From positions 62,001 through 126,000 of the forward strand of contig NZ_MJAJ01000015.1 of assembly GCF_001746365.1 (NCBI RefSeq): a stretch of 64,000 nucleotides of DNA. The letters run 5' to 3'. Both the position numbers and the translations under genes were made by a program. This document shows, piece by piece, positions 1 through 7,632 of this stretch. This DNA comes from Streptomyces sp. LUP30 (lineage in GTDB: Bacteria; Actinomycetota; Actinomycetes; Streptomycetales; Streptomycetaceae). The notes under the pieces are model-generated. The model was not told the DNA's origin. It searched no databases and was given only the letters and a program-made list of their open reading frames with translations. The first letter of the stretch is position 1; every line of letters starts with the position of its first letter.

Positions 1-880
1 CGCCGGGTTCGAGAACCTCTTCCGCGGCGGCCCGGGAGACGACGGCCAGGCCGGGTCCACGCAGCAGCTTCCGCGGTTCAGTGAGCCGGACGTCCCTGTA
101 CACGGCGCCCGGCAGGGCTACGGGGCCGGGCCCGCCGCCCGCTCTCCGCAGCCCGCCTACGCCCAGCCCGCCTACGCCCAGCCCGGCGGCCCGGCGGCGG
201 GCGGGAGACGCGGGGCCTATGACGACGGTGGCGACGGCGGAGACGGCCGTCGCCGCTCGCGGGTGCCGCTGTTCGTGGCGATCGGCGTGGCGCTGGCGGC
301 CCTCGGCATCGGCGCGGGCGCGATGCTCGCGGGCGGCGGCGGGGACAAGGCCGGCGACGGCAAGACCGTCGCCGCGTCGGCCCCCGTCTCCGGTGACTCC
401 GGGGCGACCTCCACCGACGCGGCCCGCCAGCAGGCCGTCGAACTGGACAAGCTGCTGGCCGACAGCGGCAGCAGCCGGGCCAGCGTGATCAGCGCGGTGG
501 CCGATGTGAAGGGATGCGACAACCTGTCGCAGGCCGCCACGGATCTGCGGGACGCGGCCGGGCAGCGCGCGGGCCTGGTCACGAAGCTGTCCGCGCTGAA
601 GGTCGACCGGCTGCCGGACCACGCCGCGCTGACCGCCGCTCTCACCAAGGCCTGGCAGGCGTCCGCGTCGGCGGACGACCACTACGCCGCCTGGGCCGAC
701 CAGGTCAACGGCGACAAGAAGAAGCACTGCAAGAAGGGCTCGGCCCGCGCCACCGGCGAGGCGCAGGCGGGCAACCGGGCGAGCGGCACCGCCAGCGCCC
801 AGAAGAGCCAGGCCGCGAAGCTCTGGAACGAGATCGCGAAGAAGTACGAGCTCACGCAGCGCGGGCCCACCCAGCTGTAG
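1..880 (+). CDS. Membrane-anchored hypothetical protein, 5' end outside window
   Basis: The reading frame is open from base 2 of the window with no start codon needed, so the gene begins upstream; an internal ATG-like start near 263 would cut off a continuous coding frame. The visible N-terminal part is rich in Pro, Gly, Gln and Ala with a repeated AYAQP motif, then a basic RRRSR stretch, one hydrophobic segment (VAIGVALAALGIGAGAMLAG), and an extracytoplasmic domain of about 180 residues with two Cys residues (KGCDN and KKHCKK). This is a type II single-pass topology. I do not recognise a function; proteins of this layout are common and uncharacterised in Streptomyces. Confidence 0.75.
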   Translation, partial: AGFENLFRGGPGDDGQAGSTQQLPRFSEPDVPVHGARQGYGAGPAARSPQPAYAQPAYAQPGGPAAGGRRGAYDDGGDGGDGRRRSRVPLFVAIGVALAALGIGAGAMLAGGGGDKAGDGKTVAASAPVSGDSGATSTDAARQQAVELDKLLADSGSSRASVISAVADVKGCDNLSQAATDLRDAAGQRAGLVTKLSALKVDRLPDHAALTAALTKAWQASASADDHYAAWADQVNGDKKKHCKKGSARATGEAQAGNRASGTASAQKSQAAKLWNEIAKKYELTQRGPTQL

Positions 881-889
881 TCCCCGCCC

Positions 890-986
890 GGCCGGTCGGC
901 GTGCCCGGCCGGTCGGCGTGCCCGTCCGGCCGGTGTCCCGCCCGCCGGGCCGGGCCGGTGTCCCGCCCGCCGGGCCGGGCCGGTGT
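890..986. repeat. Two adjacent tandem repeats in a convergent gap
   Basis: A 17-bp unit, GGCCGGTCGGCGTGCCC, occurs twice head to tail (890-906, 907-923). After seven bases a 25-bp unit beginning CGGTGTCCCGCC occurs twice (931-955, 956-980), followed by a partial third copy that runs into the stop codon of the minus-strand gene. The units are self-complementary (CCCG/CGGG blocks), so the transcript can fold from either strand; terminator use is an inference. Confidence 0.8.
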
Positions 987-2347
987 CAGCCCACGGCTGC
1001 CTTCTGCAGGGTCTTCGTCGTGTCGACGAAGCCCTTCCTGGCGGCCACCAGCCGGCCCTTGCGCACCGTCTGCAGGGTGACGTCGGCGTTGACCAGGCGG
1101 GGGAAGCCGATGGAGGCGAGCCGGTCGGAGAACTGCCAGCGCAGGGTCGGCGTGAGACCGCCCGTGGAGATCTGCAGGCCGTCGTCGAGGGCGCCTCGGA
1201 CGGTGCGGGCGGTCACGTCGCCGCCGGCCAGCGACTCCACGGCCTGCCGGAACACGGTGTAGGCGATCCAGGTGGTCTGCACCCCGGTGTCGGTCGGGTC
1301 GATCCGGGTGTCGGAGAAGGCCGCCTCGCTGATCACCTTCTTCATCTGCGCCCAGGCGGGGTCGCTCGCCTCGGGGTACCAGCCGGTGACGTACGCCCCC
1401 TCGAAGGGGCCGGAGCCGGCGCCGGCCGCGTCGATCACCGTCTGGTCGACGCTGCCGAGGACGGTGGCGGTGCGCACCTCCGGGTGGTCCGCCCGGGTGC
1501 GGCGGAAGGAGTCCATGAAGGTGCTGGTGCGGTCCCCGAGCGCGGTGACCACGCAGCCCTTCCCCGTTCCCTTGCCCTGCCCGCCGGTCCCGTTCCTCGG
1601 GCCGGTCCCGTCGTCGGTCGCGTGCGCCAGGGCGGTCTCGGCCTGTGTCGCGTACTCGGCGGCGTCCTCCGGGGCCCGCTGGTCGGCGGCCTCGTCGTGC
1701 CCGCCCGCCGTCAGGCCGGCGTCGAGCATCGTGGGCAGCGTGTCGCCGGCGATGGTGTCCGGGCGGACCAGCGAGACGGGACCGCAGCTCGTGGCCAGCG
1801 CCTTGCCGAGGCCGGCCAGCAGTGCGGGCTGACCGCCGTTGACCGGATAGGACAGCGGGCTGGTGAACTCGGCGTTCGTGACGCCGTAACCGCCGATGTA
1901 GGGGATGCCGGCGCCTTCGAGGTGGGGGAAGAAGGCGTCGGAGTGCTGGCTGTAGGAGCCGACGACGGCGACCGCGTGCTCCTTGACGGCCTGCCGGGCG
2001 CACTTCGCGGCGGCCACCGTGTCGTTGTGTTCGTTGCAGGTCAGGACCTTGAGCTTGCGCCCGTTCAGGCCTCCGGCCGCGTTGGCCCAGCGGGCGTAGG
2101 CGCGGGCGAAGGCGGGCATGCCGGGCTCGTTGGTCGCCGACGTCGCCTCGGGCGCCCAGGTCATGACGACGATCGGGTCGTCCCCGGAACCCCCCGTGGT
2201 ACCGGGGACGACCCCGCATCCGACGGCCAGCGACGCACAGGCGGTCAGGGCGCCCGCCGAGAGGGCGGCTGCTCTGACGGACCTGGTGAAGCGGAAGGAC
2301 CTGGGGAGGAAGGTGCTTCGCGTGGACGTGCGTCGCCTGCCGGTCAT
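986..2347 (-). CDS. ABC transporter substrate-binding protein (branched-chain amino acid type)
   Basis: A 453-residue periplasmic-binding-type protein of the LivJ/peripla_BP_6 class. The chosen ATG at 2347 gives an N-terminus with Arg/Thr residues, a hydrophobic core (AAALSAGALTACASLAVGC) and a Cys that fits a lipobox (AVGC), so it is probably a lipoprotein; GTG codons at 2353 and 2368 are alternative starts. The segment GGLNGRKLKVLTCNEHND is the typical first-lobe motif of this family, followed by VVGSYSQHSDAFFP. A Gly/Asp/Thr-rich stretch (DDGTGPRNGTGGQGKGTGKG) in the middle is unusual. No permease or ATPase genes are adjacent, so it is an orphan receptor here; the ligand is unknown. Confidence 0.85.
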   Translation of the reverse strand: MTGRRRTSTRSTFLPRSFRFTRSVRAAALSAGALTACASLAVGCGVVPGTTGGSGDDPIVVMTWAPEATSATNEPGMPAFARAYARWANAAGGLNGRKLKVLTCNEHNDTVAAAKCARQAVKEHAVAVVGSYSQHSDAFFPHLEGAGIPYIGGYGVTNAEFTSPLSYPVNGGQPALLAGLGKALATSCGPVSLVRPDTIAGDTLPTMLDAGLTAGGHDEAADQRAPEDAAEYATQAETALAHATDDGTGPRNGTGGQGKGTGKGCVVTALGDRTSTFMDSFRRTRADHPEVRTATVLGSVDQTVIDAAGAGSGPFEGAYVTGWYPEASDPAWAQMKKVISEAAFSDTRIDPTDTGVQTTWIAYTVFRQAVESLAGGDVTARTVRGALDDGLQISTGGLTPTLRWQFSDRLASIGFPRLVNADVTLQTVRKGRLVAARKGFVDTTKTLQKAAVG

Positions 2348-2465
2348 GGACACGCACGATTCCGTCACATCACCAACCCGGGAGTGACCCTCGGTCGACG
2401 GGCGGTGACGGGAAGGTGAATTGCAGGGGCCCGCGAAGCTCCTGGGGTGAGGAAACGTACGATCG

Positions 2466-2966
2466 GTGACCGTGCAAGGTTCGGAGAACTCTTCCCGTCG
2501 CGGCCGTCGCTCGTTCACCATGGGCGGCATGCCACTCAACGACATGCCGTGGTGGCGCTGGCGCAGCAATGTGCGCTCCGCGCTGCACATGCTCTCCGAT
2601 CCGGCGTTCCAGCAGAACGTATGGCTGGCCGGCGTCGAGGGGTACGGGGACGTCACCGATGCCGTGTACCGCCTGGTCGAGGACACCTGGCTCGACAACT
2701 GGTCCGCCGAGAAGTACGTCGGGACGATCTTCCGCGACTCGCAGGAGGCGGCCCTGGTCGACACCGCCGTGCTGCGCGTGCTGCGGATCATGCACCAGGT
2801 CGGGCCGGACGCCCCGGTCTCCGCGTACGTCGACCACGAGGCGTGGCCGGACGCGGTGCGGGCGGCGCGGGACGCGCATGTGCGCATGGCGACGAGCGAC
2901 GGCGACGACCCCGACGCACCGCCCCGGACGCTGGAGGTCCTGCGCATCATGACGCGGGCGGCATAG
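2466..2966 (+). CDS. Conserved hypothetical protein
   Basis: 166 residues from a GTG start; ATG codons at about 2520 and 2529 (MGGMPLNDMPWW) are equally plausible. The protein is soluble and rich in Trp and acidic residues (MPWWRWRSN, EDTWLDNWSAEKY), with no motif I can name. It has its own divergent promoter region shared with the substrate-binding protein. Its last codons and stop lie inside the first unit of a 15-bp tandem repeat, so the C-terminus (TRAA) is a product of the repeat. Confidence 0.65.
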   Translation: MTVQGSENSSRRGRRSFTMGGMPLNDMPWWRWRSNVRSALHMLSDPAFQQNVWLAGVEGYGDVTDAVYRLVEDTWLDNWSAEKYVGTIFRDSQEAALVDTAVLRVLRIMHQVGPDAPVSAYVDHEAWPDAVRAARDAHVRMATSDGDDPDAPPRTLEVLRIMTRAA

Positions 2967-3040
2967 ACGCGGGCGGCATGGACGCGGGCGGCATGGACGC
3001 GGGCGGCATGGACGCGGGCGGCATGGACGCGGGCGGCGGC
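2951..3040. repeat. 15-bp tandem repeat, six units
   Basis: The unit GACGCGGGCGGCATG is repeated without gaps at 2951, 2966, 2981, 2996, 3011 and 3026. Units 2-5 are identical; unit 1 ends CATA, which makes the TAG stop of the upstream gene, and unit 6 ends CGGC. Because 15 is a multiple of three, the array stays open in the frame of the upstream gene and would add copies of Asp-Ala-Gly-Gly-Met if the stop were lost. Confidence 0.95.
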
Positions 3041-3120
3041 GCGGGGAGGGGACCGGGCGTCCCGTTCCGTCCTGCGGGACGGTTGCCCGCGGCGCGGGGC
3101 GGTATGCGACCCTGTCGGGC

Positions 3121-4005
3121 ATGAACGCGCAGTCCAGCCGAGCCGCGGCGCACCCCGCCGACCAGTACGTCCTCACGCTCTCCTGCCCCGACAAGCAGGG
3201 CATCGTGCACGCCGTGTCGAGTTACCTCTTCATGACCGGCTGCAACATCGAGGACAGTCAGCAGTTCGGCGACCACGACACGGGTCTGTTCTTCCTGCGC
3301 GTCCACTTCTCCGCCGAGTCCCCGGTGACCGTGGACAAGCTGAGGGCGAGCTTCGCCGCGATCGGCGACTCGTTCCACATGGACTGGCAGATCAACCGGG
3401 CCGACGACAGGATGCGCATCGTCCTCATGGTCAGCAAGTTCGGGCACTGCCTGAACGACCTGCTGTTCCGCGCCAGCATCGGCGCGCTTCCGGTGGAGAT
3501 CGCGGCCGTGGTGTCCAACCACACCGACTTCGCCGAGCTCGTGGGCTCGTACAACATCCCCTTCCGCCACATCCCGGTGACGAAGGAGAACAAGGCGCAG
3601 GCCGAGGCCCAGCTGCTGGAGCTGGTCCGCGAGCAGGACGTCGAGCTGGTCGTCCTCGCCCGCTACATGCAGGTCCTCTCCGACGACCTGTGCAAGCAGC
3701 TCAGCGGCCGGATCATCAACATCCACCACTCCTTCCTACCGAGCTTCAAGGGTGCGAAGCCGTACCACCAGGCGCACGCGCGGGGCGTGAAGCTGATCGG
3801 CGCGACGGCGCACTATGTGACGGCCGACCTCGACGAGGGGCCGATCATCGAGCAGGAGGTCGAGCGGGTGGGGCACGGCGTCACGCCGGACCAGCTCGTC
3901 GCCATCGGGCGGGACGTGGAGTGCCAGGCGCTCGCCCGGGCCGTCAAGTGGCATGCGGAGCGCCGCATCCTGCTCAACGGCCGGCGGACGGTCGTCTTCG
4001 CGTAG
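3121..4005 (+). CDS. purU: Formyltetrahydrofolate deformylase PurU
   Basis: Hydrolyses 10-formyl-tetrahydrofolate to formate and tetrahydrofolate, balancing one-carbon units. The 294 residues match the family length. An N-terminal ACT domain (LTLSCPDKQGIVHAVSSYL, residues 17 on) is followed by a formyltransferase-fold catalytic domain with the conserved NIHHSFLPSFKGAKPYHQA block and TADLDEGPIIEQ, which carry the Asn, His and Asp of the active site. The ATG at 3121 is preceded by a 15-bp repeat array and no clear strong ribosome site. It is monocistronic and ends against a convergent gene with a hairpin in the gap. Confidence 0.95.
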   Translation: MNAQSSRAAAHPADQYVLTLSCPDKQGIVHAVSSYLFMTGCNIEDSQQFGDHDTGLFFLRVHFSAESPVTVDKLRASFAAIGDSFHMDWQINRADDRMRIVLMVSKFGHCLNDLLFRASIGALPVEIAAVVSNHTDFAELVGSYNIPFRHIPVTKENKAQAEAQLLELVREQDVELVVLARYMQVLSDDLCKQLSGRIINIHHSFLPSFKGAKPYHQAHARGVKLIGATAHYVTADLDEGPIIEQEVERVGHGVTPDQLVAIGRDVECQALARAVKWHAERRILLNGRRTVVFA

Positions 4006-4036
4006 GGGTTCCGGCTCTCCGTTCCGCCGGGGCCGC

Positions 4037-4073
4037 CGCAGGGCGGTCGCGGTCGCCCGCGCCACGCCCTGCG
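4037..4073. terminator. Hairpin between convergent purU and zinc-finger gene
   Basis: A perfect 9-bp inverted repeat, CGCAGGGCG (4037-4045) and CGCCCTGCG (4065-4073), with a 19-nt loop lies in the 76-bp convergent gap. There is no T run; in Streptomyces such hairpins commonly end transcription in both directions. Confidence 0.5.
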
Positions 4074-4081
4074 CCGCCGCC

Positions 4082-5599
4082 CTACATCCGGCTCAGGCTC
4101 GCCGCCGCGAACAGCACGTCCCGGATCGCCTCGCGGTCGCCGACCTGTCCCGCGGCCGCCTCCTCGGGCGACACATGGCCTGCGGCGAGCCGGCAGAACT
4201 CCACGTCGTCCAGGGCCACATGGGCCACCTCGTGGTCGGCGGAGCCCACCGCGCCCGGCGAGTCCAGCGGGATCAGCCACTGGCCGCCGCCGGAGCCCTC
4301 GATCTCCAGCCGCAGGCTGCGGCCGGGACGGCCGGCGCTCACCAGGTGGCGGGTGTGGTGCGAGGGCGTGGCGAGCCCGGCGCGGCGGCGGGCCGCGAGC
4401 GTCTCCGGCAGCATCCGGGCGGCCAGGTCGATCATGCCGTGCAGATGGCGGGCGGCGGGCGGCGCGTAGGGGTAGTCGACCGCCTCGGCGATGTCCTCGG
4501 CGTGCACCCAGCACTCGAAGGCGCGGTCCAGCAGCGCGTCCCGCAGGGGCAGTTCGAAGCCGCCGTAGGACACCGGCATGGCGCCGTGTCCCTCTCCGCC
4601 GGTGAAGGACGCCGTGCGCACCAGGGCGTGGGTCTGTTCGCGCCAGGGCCCGCGCACGGAGCGGGTCGGCGGAAAGCGCGAGCCGGCCCAGAAGGCCTCG
4701 GTGCGACGCGCCGGGGTGCCGGGCGGGCCGTCCGCCGCGCTCGGCCGGTCGGCGTCCACGCCCGCCTCGTCCGCGTCGTGCGCCCCGGCCGTCTCCAGCG
4801 GGTCGTCGAGGCCCAGGGCCAGGGCGACCAGTCCGTCCACCGCGAGGAGATGGGCGATGACCCCGGCGACCGTGGTCCGGCGGCTCGTTGCCTCCTGGCC
4901 GCGGAACCAGCGCAGCCGCACGGGGGCGTGCCACTCGGCGTCCCCGAAGTCCTGGAGCAGGGCGTCCAGCCGCGCCGTCTCGGCGTCGTACGACTGCGCC
5001 CAGGACGGCACCGGGATGCGGGGCGGGCGGCGGGTCAGGCAGCCGTCGATGACGCGGGTGCGCAGCCCGGGGTCCAGGTCGAGGCTCTCCGGGCGCTGCA
5101 GCAGGCCGACCGCCTCGCGCAGCCGCCGTGCCTCGTCGGCGCAGGCGCCGCAGTCGCCGAGGTGCTCCTCGACGGCGGCCGTCTCCTCGGCGGAGCAGGC
5201 GGCCAACGCCCATGCCCCCAGCAGGGACTTGAGCACCGGGTGCTCCAGCCGGAGGGGCTGCGGGAGGGCCGGCTCCGGCGGCGCGGGCAGCGGCAGCCCG
5301 CCGTCCTCGACGGACGCCCGGGGCAGCGGTATGCGGGGCGGCCGGCCGGGGCCGGGGGAGGAGGGAGCGTCCTGACCGCCGTCGCCGTCGCTGCCGGCCC
5401 CGGGGCCGGCCGGCCCTCCCGGTCCGCTCGTGTCGTCCGGCCCGTTCATCCCGGTGGGCACCCTGTCCTCGCCGTGCGCCTGCGTGTGATTCTCGTCCTG
5501 CGCCTGATCCTTGTCCTCTTCGCCCGACCGGCCGTCCCGCTGCTCGTCCTCCTCGCCTTCGCCGCCGTCGTACGACAGCCAGGGGGTCGCGTCGCTCAC
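4082..5599 (-). CDS. Zinc-finger anti-sigma protein fused to a mycothiol maleylpyruvate isomerase-like domain
   Basis: 505 residues. Residues 1-110 are acidic and Pro/Gly-rich low-complexity sequence. A ZAS-type zinc finger follows, with His146, Cys150 and Cys153 (EEHLGDCGACADEA), the HX3CX2C pattern of anti-sigma factors. From about residue 185 an MDMPI-type domain (DinB-like helical bundle) follows, with AGVIAHLLAVDGLVALALG and ECWVHAEDIAEAVDYPY. It overlaps the sigma factor gene upstream by 4 bp (5596-5599), so the two are translationally coupled. I infer a cytoplasmic, possibly thiol- or metal-sensing partner of that sigma factor. There is no membrane segment. Confidence 0.85.
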   Translation of the reverse strand: MSDATPWLSYDGGEGEEDEQRDGRSGEEDKDQAQDENHTQAHGEDRVPTGMNGPDDTSGPGGPAGPGAGSDGDGGQDAPSSPGPGRPPRIPLPRASVEDGGLPLPAPPEPALPQPLRLEHPVLKSLLGAWALAACSAEETAAVEEHLGDCGACADEARRLREAVGLLQRPESLDLDPGLRTRVIDGCLTRRPPRIPVPSWAQSYDAETARLDALLQDFGDAEWHAPVRLRWFRGQEATSRRTTVAGVIAHLLAVDGLVALALGLDDPLETAGAHDADEAGVDADRPSAADGPPGTPARRTEAFWAGSRFPPTRSVRGPWREQTHALVRTASFTGGEGHGAMPVSYGGFELPLRDALLDRAFECWVHAEDIAEAVDYPYAPPAARHLHGMIDLAARMLPETLAARRRAGLATPSHHTRHLVSAGRPGRSLRLEIEGSGGGQWLIPLDSPGAVGSADHEVAHVALDDVEFCRLAAGHVSPEEAAAGQVGDREAIRDVLFAAASLSRM

Positions 5600-6186
5600 G
5601 CGGCACCCCCGTATCCGGGCGGGGCCCCGGGGGCCGCGACGTCGTGGGCCGTGGACAGCAGCTGGAGGCCCAGCCGGAGCCGGCGGCGGGCCTCGTCTTC
5701 GGTGACGCCGAGGTCGGCCGCGGTCTGGCGGTAGTCGCGGCGCTGGAAGTAGGCCAGCTCCAGGGCGGCGCGCAGGGGCGCGGGCATGGCCTGGACGATG
5801 TAGTCGGCGCGGGCGGCGACGGATGCGTGCCGCACCCTGCGCTCCAGTTCCTCGGTCGCCTCGGCCGAGCCGTGGCCGGTCTCGGCCAGCGCGGCGGTCT
5901 CGGTGGCGCGCAGCCGCTGCACCGCGAGACGGTGGGTCAGCGCGGCGACCCAGGTGCGCAGCGGGCCCTGCCGGGGGTCGTAGGCGTCGGGGTGCTCCCA
6001 GAGGTGGGCGAAGACCTCGCGGGTGATGCCGTCGGCCGCTCGTTCGTCTCCGAGCACGCGATGGGCGAGTCCGTGCACGAGCGAGGCGAACCGGTCGTAG
6101 AGCTCGCCGAGGGCGGCCGCCTCACCGCGCGCGAGCCGCTGCTGCATCTTGCGGTCCCAGCGGGGCGGTGCGTCCTTTTTCGCCAT
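5596..6186 (-). CDS. ECF-type RNA polymerase sigma factor
   Basis: 196 residues with sigma region 2 (ALGELYDRFASLVHGLAHRVLG, then ITREVFAHLWEHPDAYDPRQ) and region 4 (LELAYFQRRDYRQTAADLG with a helix-turn-helix to RRRLRLGLQLL). The region 2 motif usually written D-LTQEVF is here DGITREVF. The C-terminal AAPGAPPGYGGAA tail is low complexity. It is the first gene of a two-gene operon with the zinc-finger partner; the 335-bp gap upstream should hold its promoter. Confidence 0.9.
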   Translation of the reverse strand: MAKKDAPPRWDRKMQQRLARGEAAALGELYDRFASLVHGLAHRVLGDERAADGITREVFAHLWEHPDAYDPRQGPLRTWVAALTHRLAVQRLRATETAALAETGHGSAEATEELERRVRHASVAARADYIVQAMPAPLRAALELAYFQRRDYRQTAADLGVTEDEARRRLRLGLQLLSTAHDVAAPGAPPGYGGAA

Positions 6187-6521
6187 GAGGCCCCCTCACC
6201 CGTGTCCGTCCCTCTGGCCGTGCGTCCTTCGGCTGTGCGTGTGTCCAGCGTGCGTCCACCGTCTCCTCGAATGTAGTCGGCACGTACGACAAAGCACGCC
6301 CCTTTGTTTCAATGTGCGCCCCCTGTCCGCGACGGGGTGGTATGGGCGGCGTCTACCCGACAGACATGGATCGAACCGGACCGGATATGACAGAAACAAG
6401 CCTCTTTCCGTTGGTTTCTGTTTTTCCCCAGGAGTTTCGGGGCAGGGCCGCTGGGCAGCCGCGCTGCAAGGAAGCGAAGGGACAGCTTCCGTTCCCAGCA
6501 CAGCGACAGCGAGCGAAGGGC
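6187..6521. promoter_or_regulatory. Divergent control region between sigma factor and STAS genes
   Basis: This 335-bp gap is visibly less GC-rich than its surroundings around 6270-6430. It serves the sigma factor (leftward) and the STAS gene (rightward). A reading frame runs through its right part into the STAS gene, but that frame has no STAS homology and contains a terminator-like hairpin, so I read the region as untranslated. I could not assign -10/-35 boxes with confidence. Confidence 0.55.
6390..6425 (+). terminator. Terminator-like hairpin with T run in the STAS leader
   Basis: A perfect 8-bp inverted repeat, ACAGAAAC (6390-6397) and GTTTCTGT (6414-6421), encloses a 16-nt loop, and the right arm ends in a run of T residues up to 6425. 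The stem is A/T-rich in a 73% GC genome, so chance is less likely. It lies about 100 bp before the STAS start and could act as an attenuator. Confidence 0.5.
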
Positions 6522-6902
6522 GTGGTGGTGGCCTTCACAGTGACCGGCGGCGAGCAGGGCGGATGGGCCGTGCTCCACGTGTCGGGCGAGCTGGACCTGG
6601 TGACGTCGCCCGTGCTGCGGCAGCGGGTGCACGACGAGGTGGCCGAGGGCCGCCACAGTCTCGTCCTGGATCTCTCCGACGTGTATTTCTGCGACTCCAG
6701 CGGTGTCGGGGTCCTGATCGCGGCCCGCCGGCTGATCCGCTCCTGCCGGGGACGGCTGCGTCTGATCCTCCCCGCGCACGGCGCGGCCGACGGCTCCCAC
6801 GTCAACCGCGTCCTGGGCGCGCTGGGCGTGCGCCGCCTCTTCGACGTCTACGGCGATCTCGCCGGCGCCGTGGACGACGGGACCGAGCCGCTCTCGGCGT
6901 GA
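6522..6902 (+). CDS. STAS-domain anti-anti-sigma factor
   Basis: A 126-residue SpoIIAA/RsbV-like protein. STAS signature: VLHVSGELDLVTSPVLRQ, then VLDLSDVYFCDSSGVGVLI, where the Ser after Asp in CDSSG is the usual phosphorylation site for an RsbW-type kinase. I chose the GTG at 6522 (GTG also at 6525, 6528) because the family starts about ten residues before the first beta strand and GCGAAGGG precedes it; ATG codons at 6387 and upstream would add an unconserved tail. Known role: binds an anti-sigma kinase to free a sigma factor. A candidate kinase gene lies at 13169-13696. Confidence 0.88.
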   Translation: MVVAFTVTGGEQGGWAVLHVSGELDLVTSPVLRQRVHDEVAEGRHSLVLDLSDVYFCDSSGVGVLIAARRLIRSCRGRLRLILPAHGAADGSHVNRVLGALGVRRLFDVYGDLAGAVDDGTEPLSA

Positions 6903-7119
6903 GCCGTGCCCCGCTCCGCCACACGCTTGTCCCGAAATTCCCCCGGTCTTGGCACAGGCGTCGCCTTCCGGCCGTCCGGACGTCTTCGGCGTCGTACGCT
7001 CCCTGCCGGAAGCACTCTCAGACCCATGCCGGGAAGCGCCCCGTGCAGCACCCTCGGCGCACGCCCGGCAGCAACGCACCCACCCCACCACGTGACGACG
7101 TAAGGCGGCCCGAGCAGAC

Positions 7120-7632
7120 ATGGTCAGCAGTGAGTACGAGCGCAGGATCGCCGCCCGGTTCGCCACCTTCGACCAGGACGGCAACGGCTACATCGACCGC
7201 GTGGACTTCGCCGCCGCGGCCAAGGCGGTCCTCGCGGAGTTCGCGACCGCAGCCCGCTCCGACAAGGGGCAGGCCCTCTACGCGGGGGCCGAGGCGTTCT
7301 GGCAGGGCATGGCCGGGATCGCCGACCGCGACGGCGACCAGCGCATCAGCCGGGACGAGTTCGTGAACAGCGCGGTCAAGCGCCTGCGCGACAACCCGGA
7401 GCGGTTCGCCGAGATCGCCCGCCCCTTCCTGCACGCCGCCCTGGACGTCGCGGACGCCGACGGCGACGGACGGGCCACGGTCGAGGACACCGTCCGGGTG
7501 CTGCACGCCCTCGGAGCGCCCGACGAGGTCGCCCGCGGGGCCGCCGCCGTCCTCGACGCGGACGCGGACGGCAAGGTGGGCGAGGCGGAGATCGTCCCCG
7601 CCTTCGCGCGCTACTTCACCGTCCCCGAGTAG
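7120..7632 (+). CDS. EF-hand calcium-binding protein (calerythrin/sarcoplasmic type)
   Basis: 170 residues with four EF-hand loops at regular spacing: DQDGNGYIDRVDF (residues ~19-31), DRDGDQRISRDEF, DADGDGRATVEDT and DADADGKVGEAEI. All four keep the Asp/Gly/Glu pattern except that loop 3 ends in Asp-Thr in place of Glu-Phe, which may weaken it. No signal peptide, so cytoplasmic. Known relatives in Streptomyces bind Ca2+ and affect aerial growth; the role of this one is inferred. It ends convergently with, and overlaps by 17 bp, the acyl-CoA ligase gene. Confidence 0.9.
   Translation: MVSSEYERRIAARFATFDQDGNGYIDRVDFAAAAKAVLAEFATAARSDKGQALYAGAEAFWQGMAGIADRDGDQRISRDEFVNSAVKRLRDNPERFAEIARPFLHAALDVADADGDGRATVEDTVRVLHALGAPDEVARGAAAVLDADADGKVGEAEIVPAFARYFTVPE

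Noticed and set aside
881..985. Possible mobile element at the left repeats
   Set aside because: Only short tandem repeats are present, with no transposase, terminal inverted repeats or target duplication.
6312..6521. Upstream extension of the STAS protein
   Set aside because: The extension includes the terminator-like hairpin and has no STAS homology; three GTG codons at 6522-6530 fit better.
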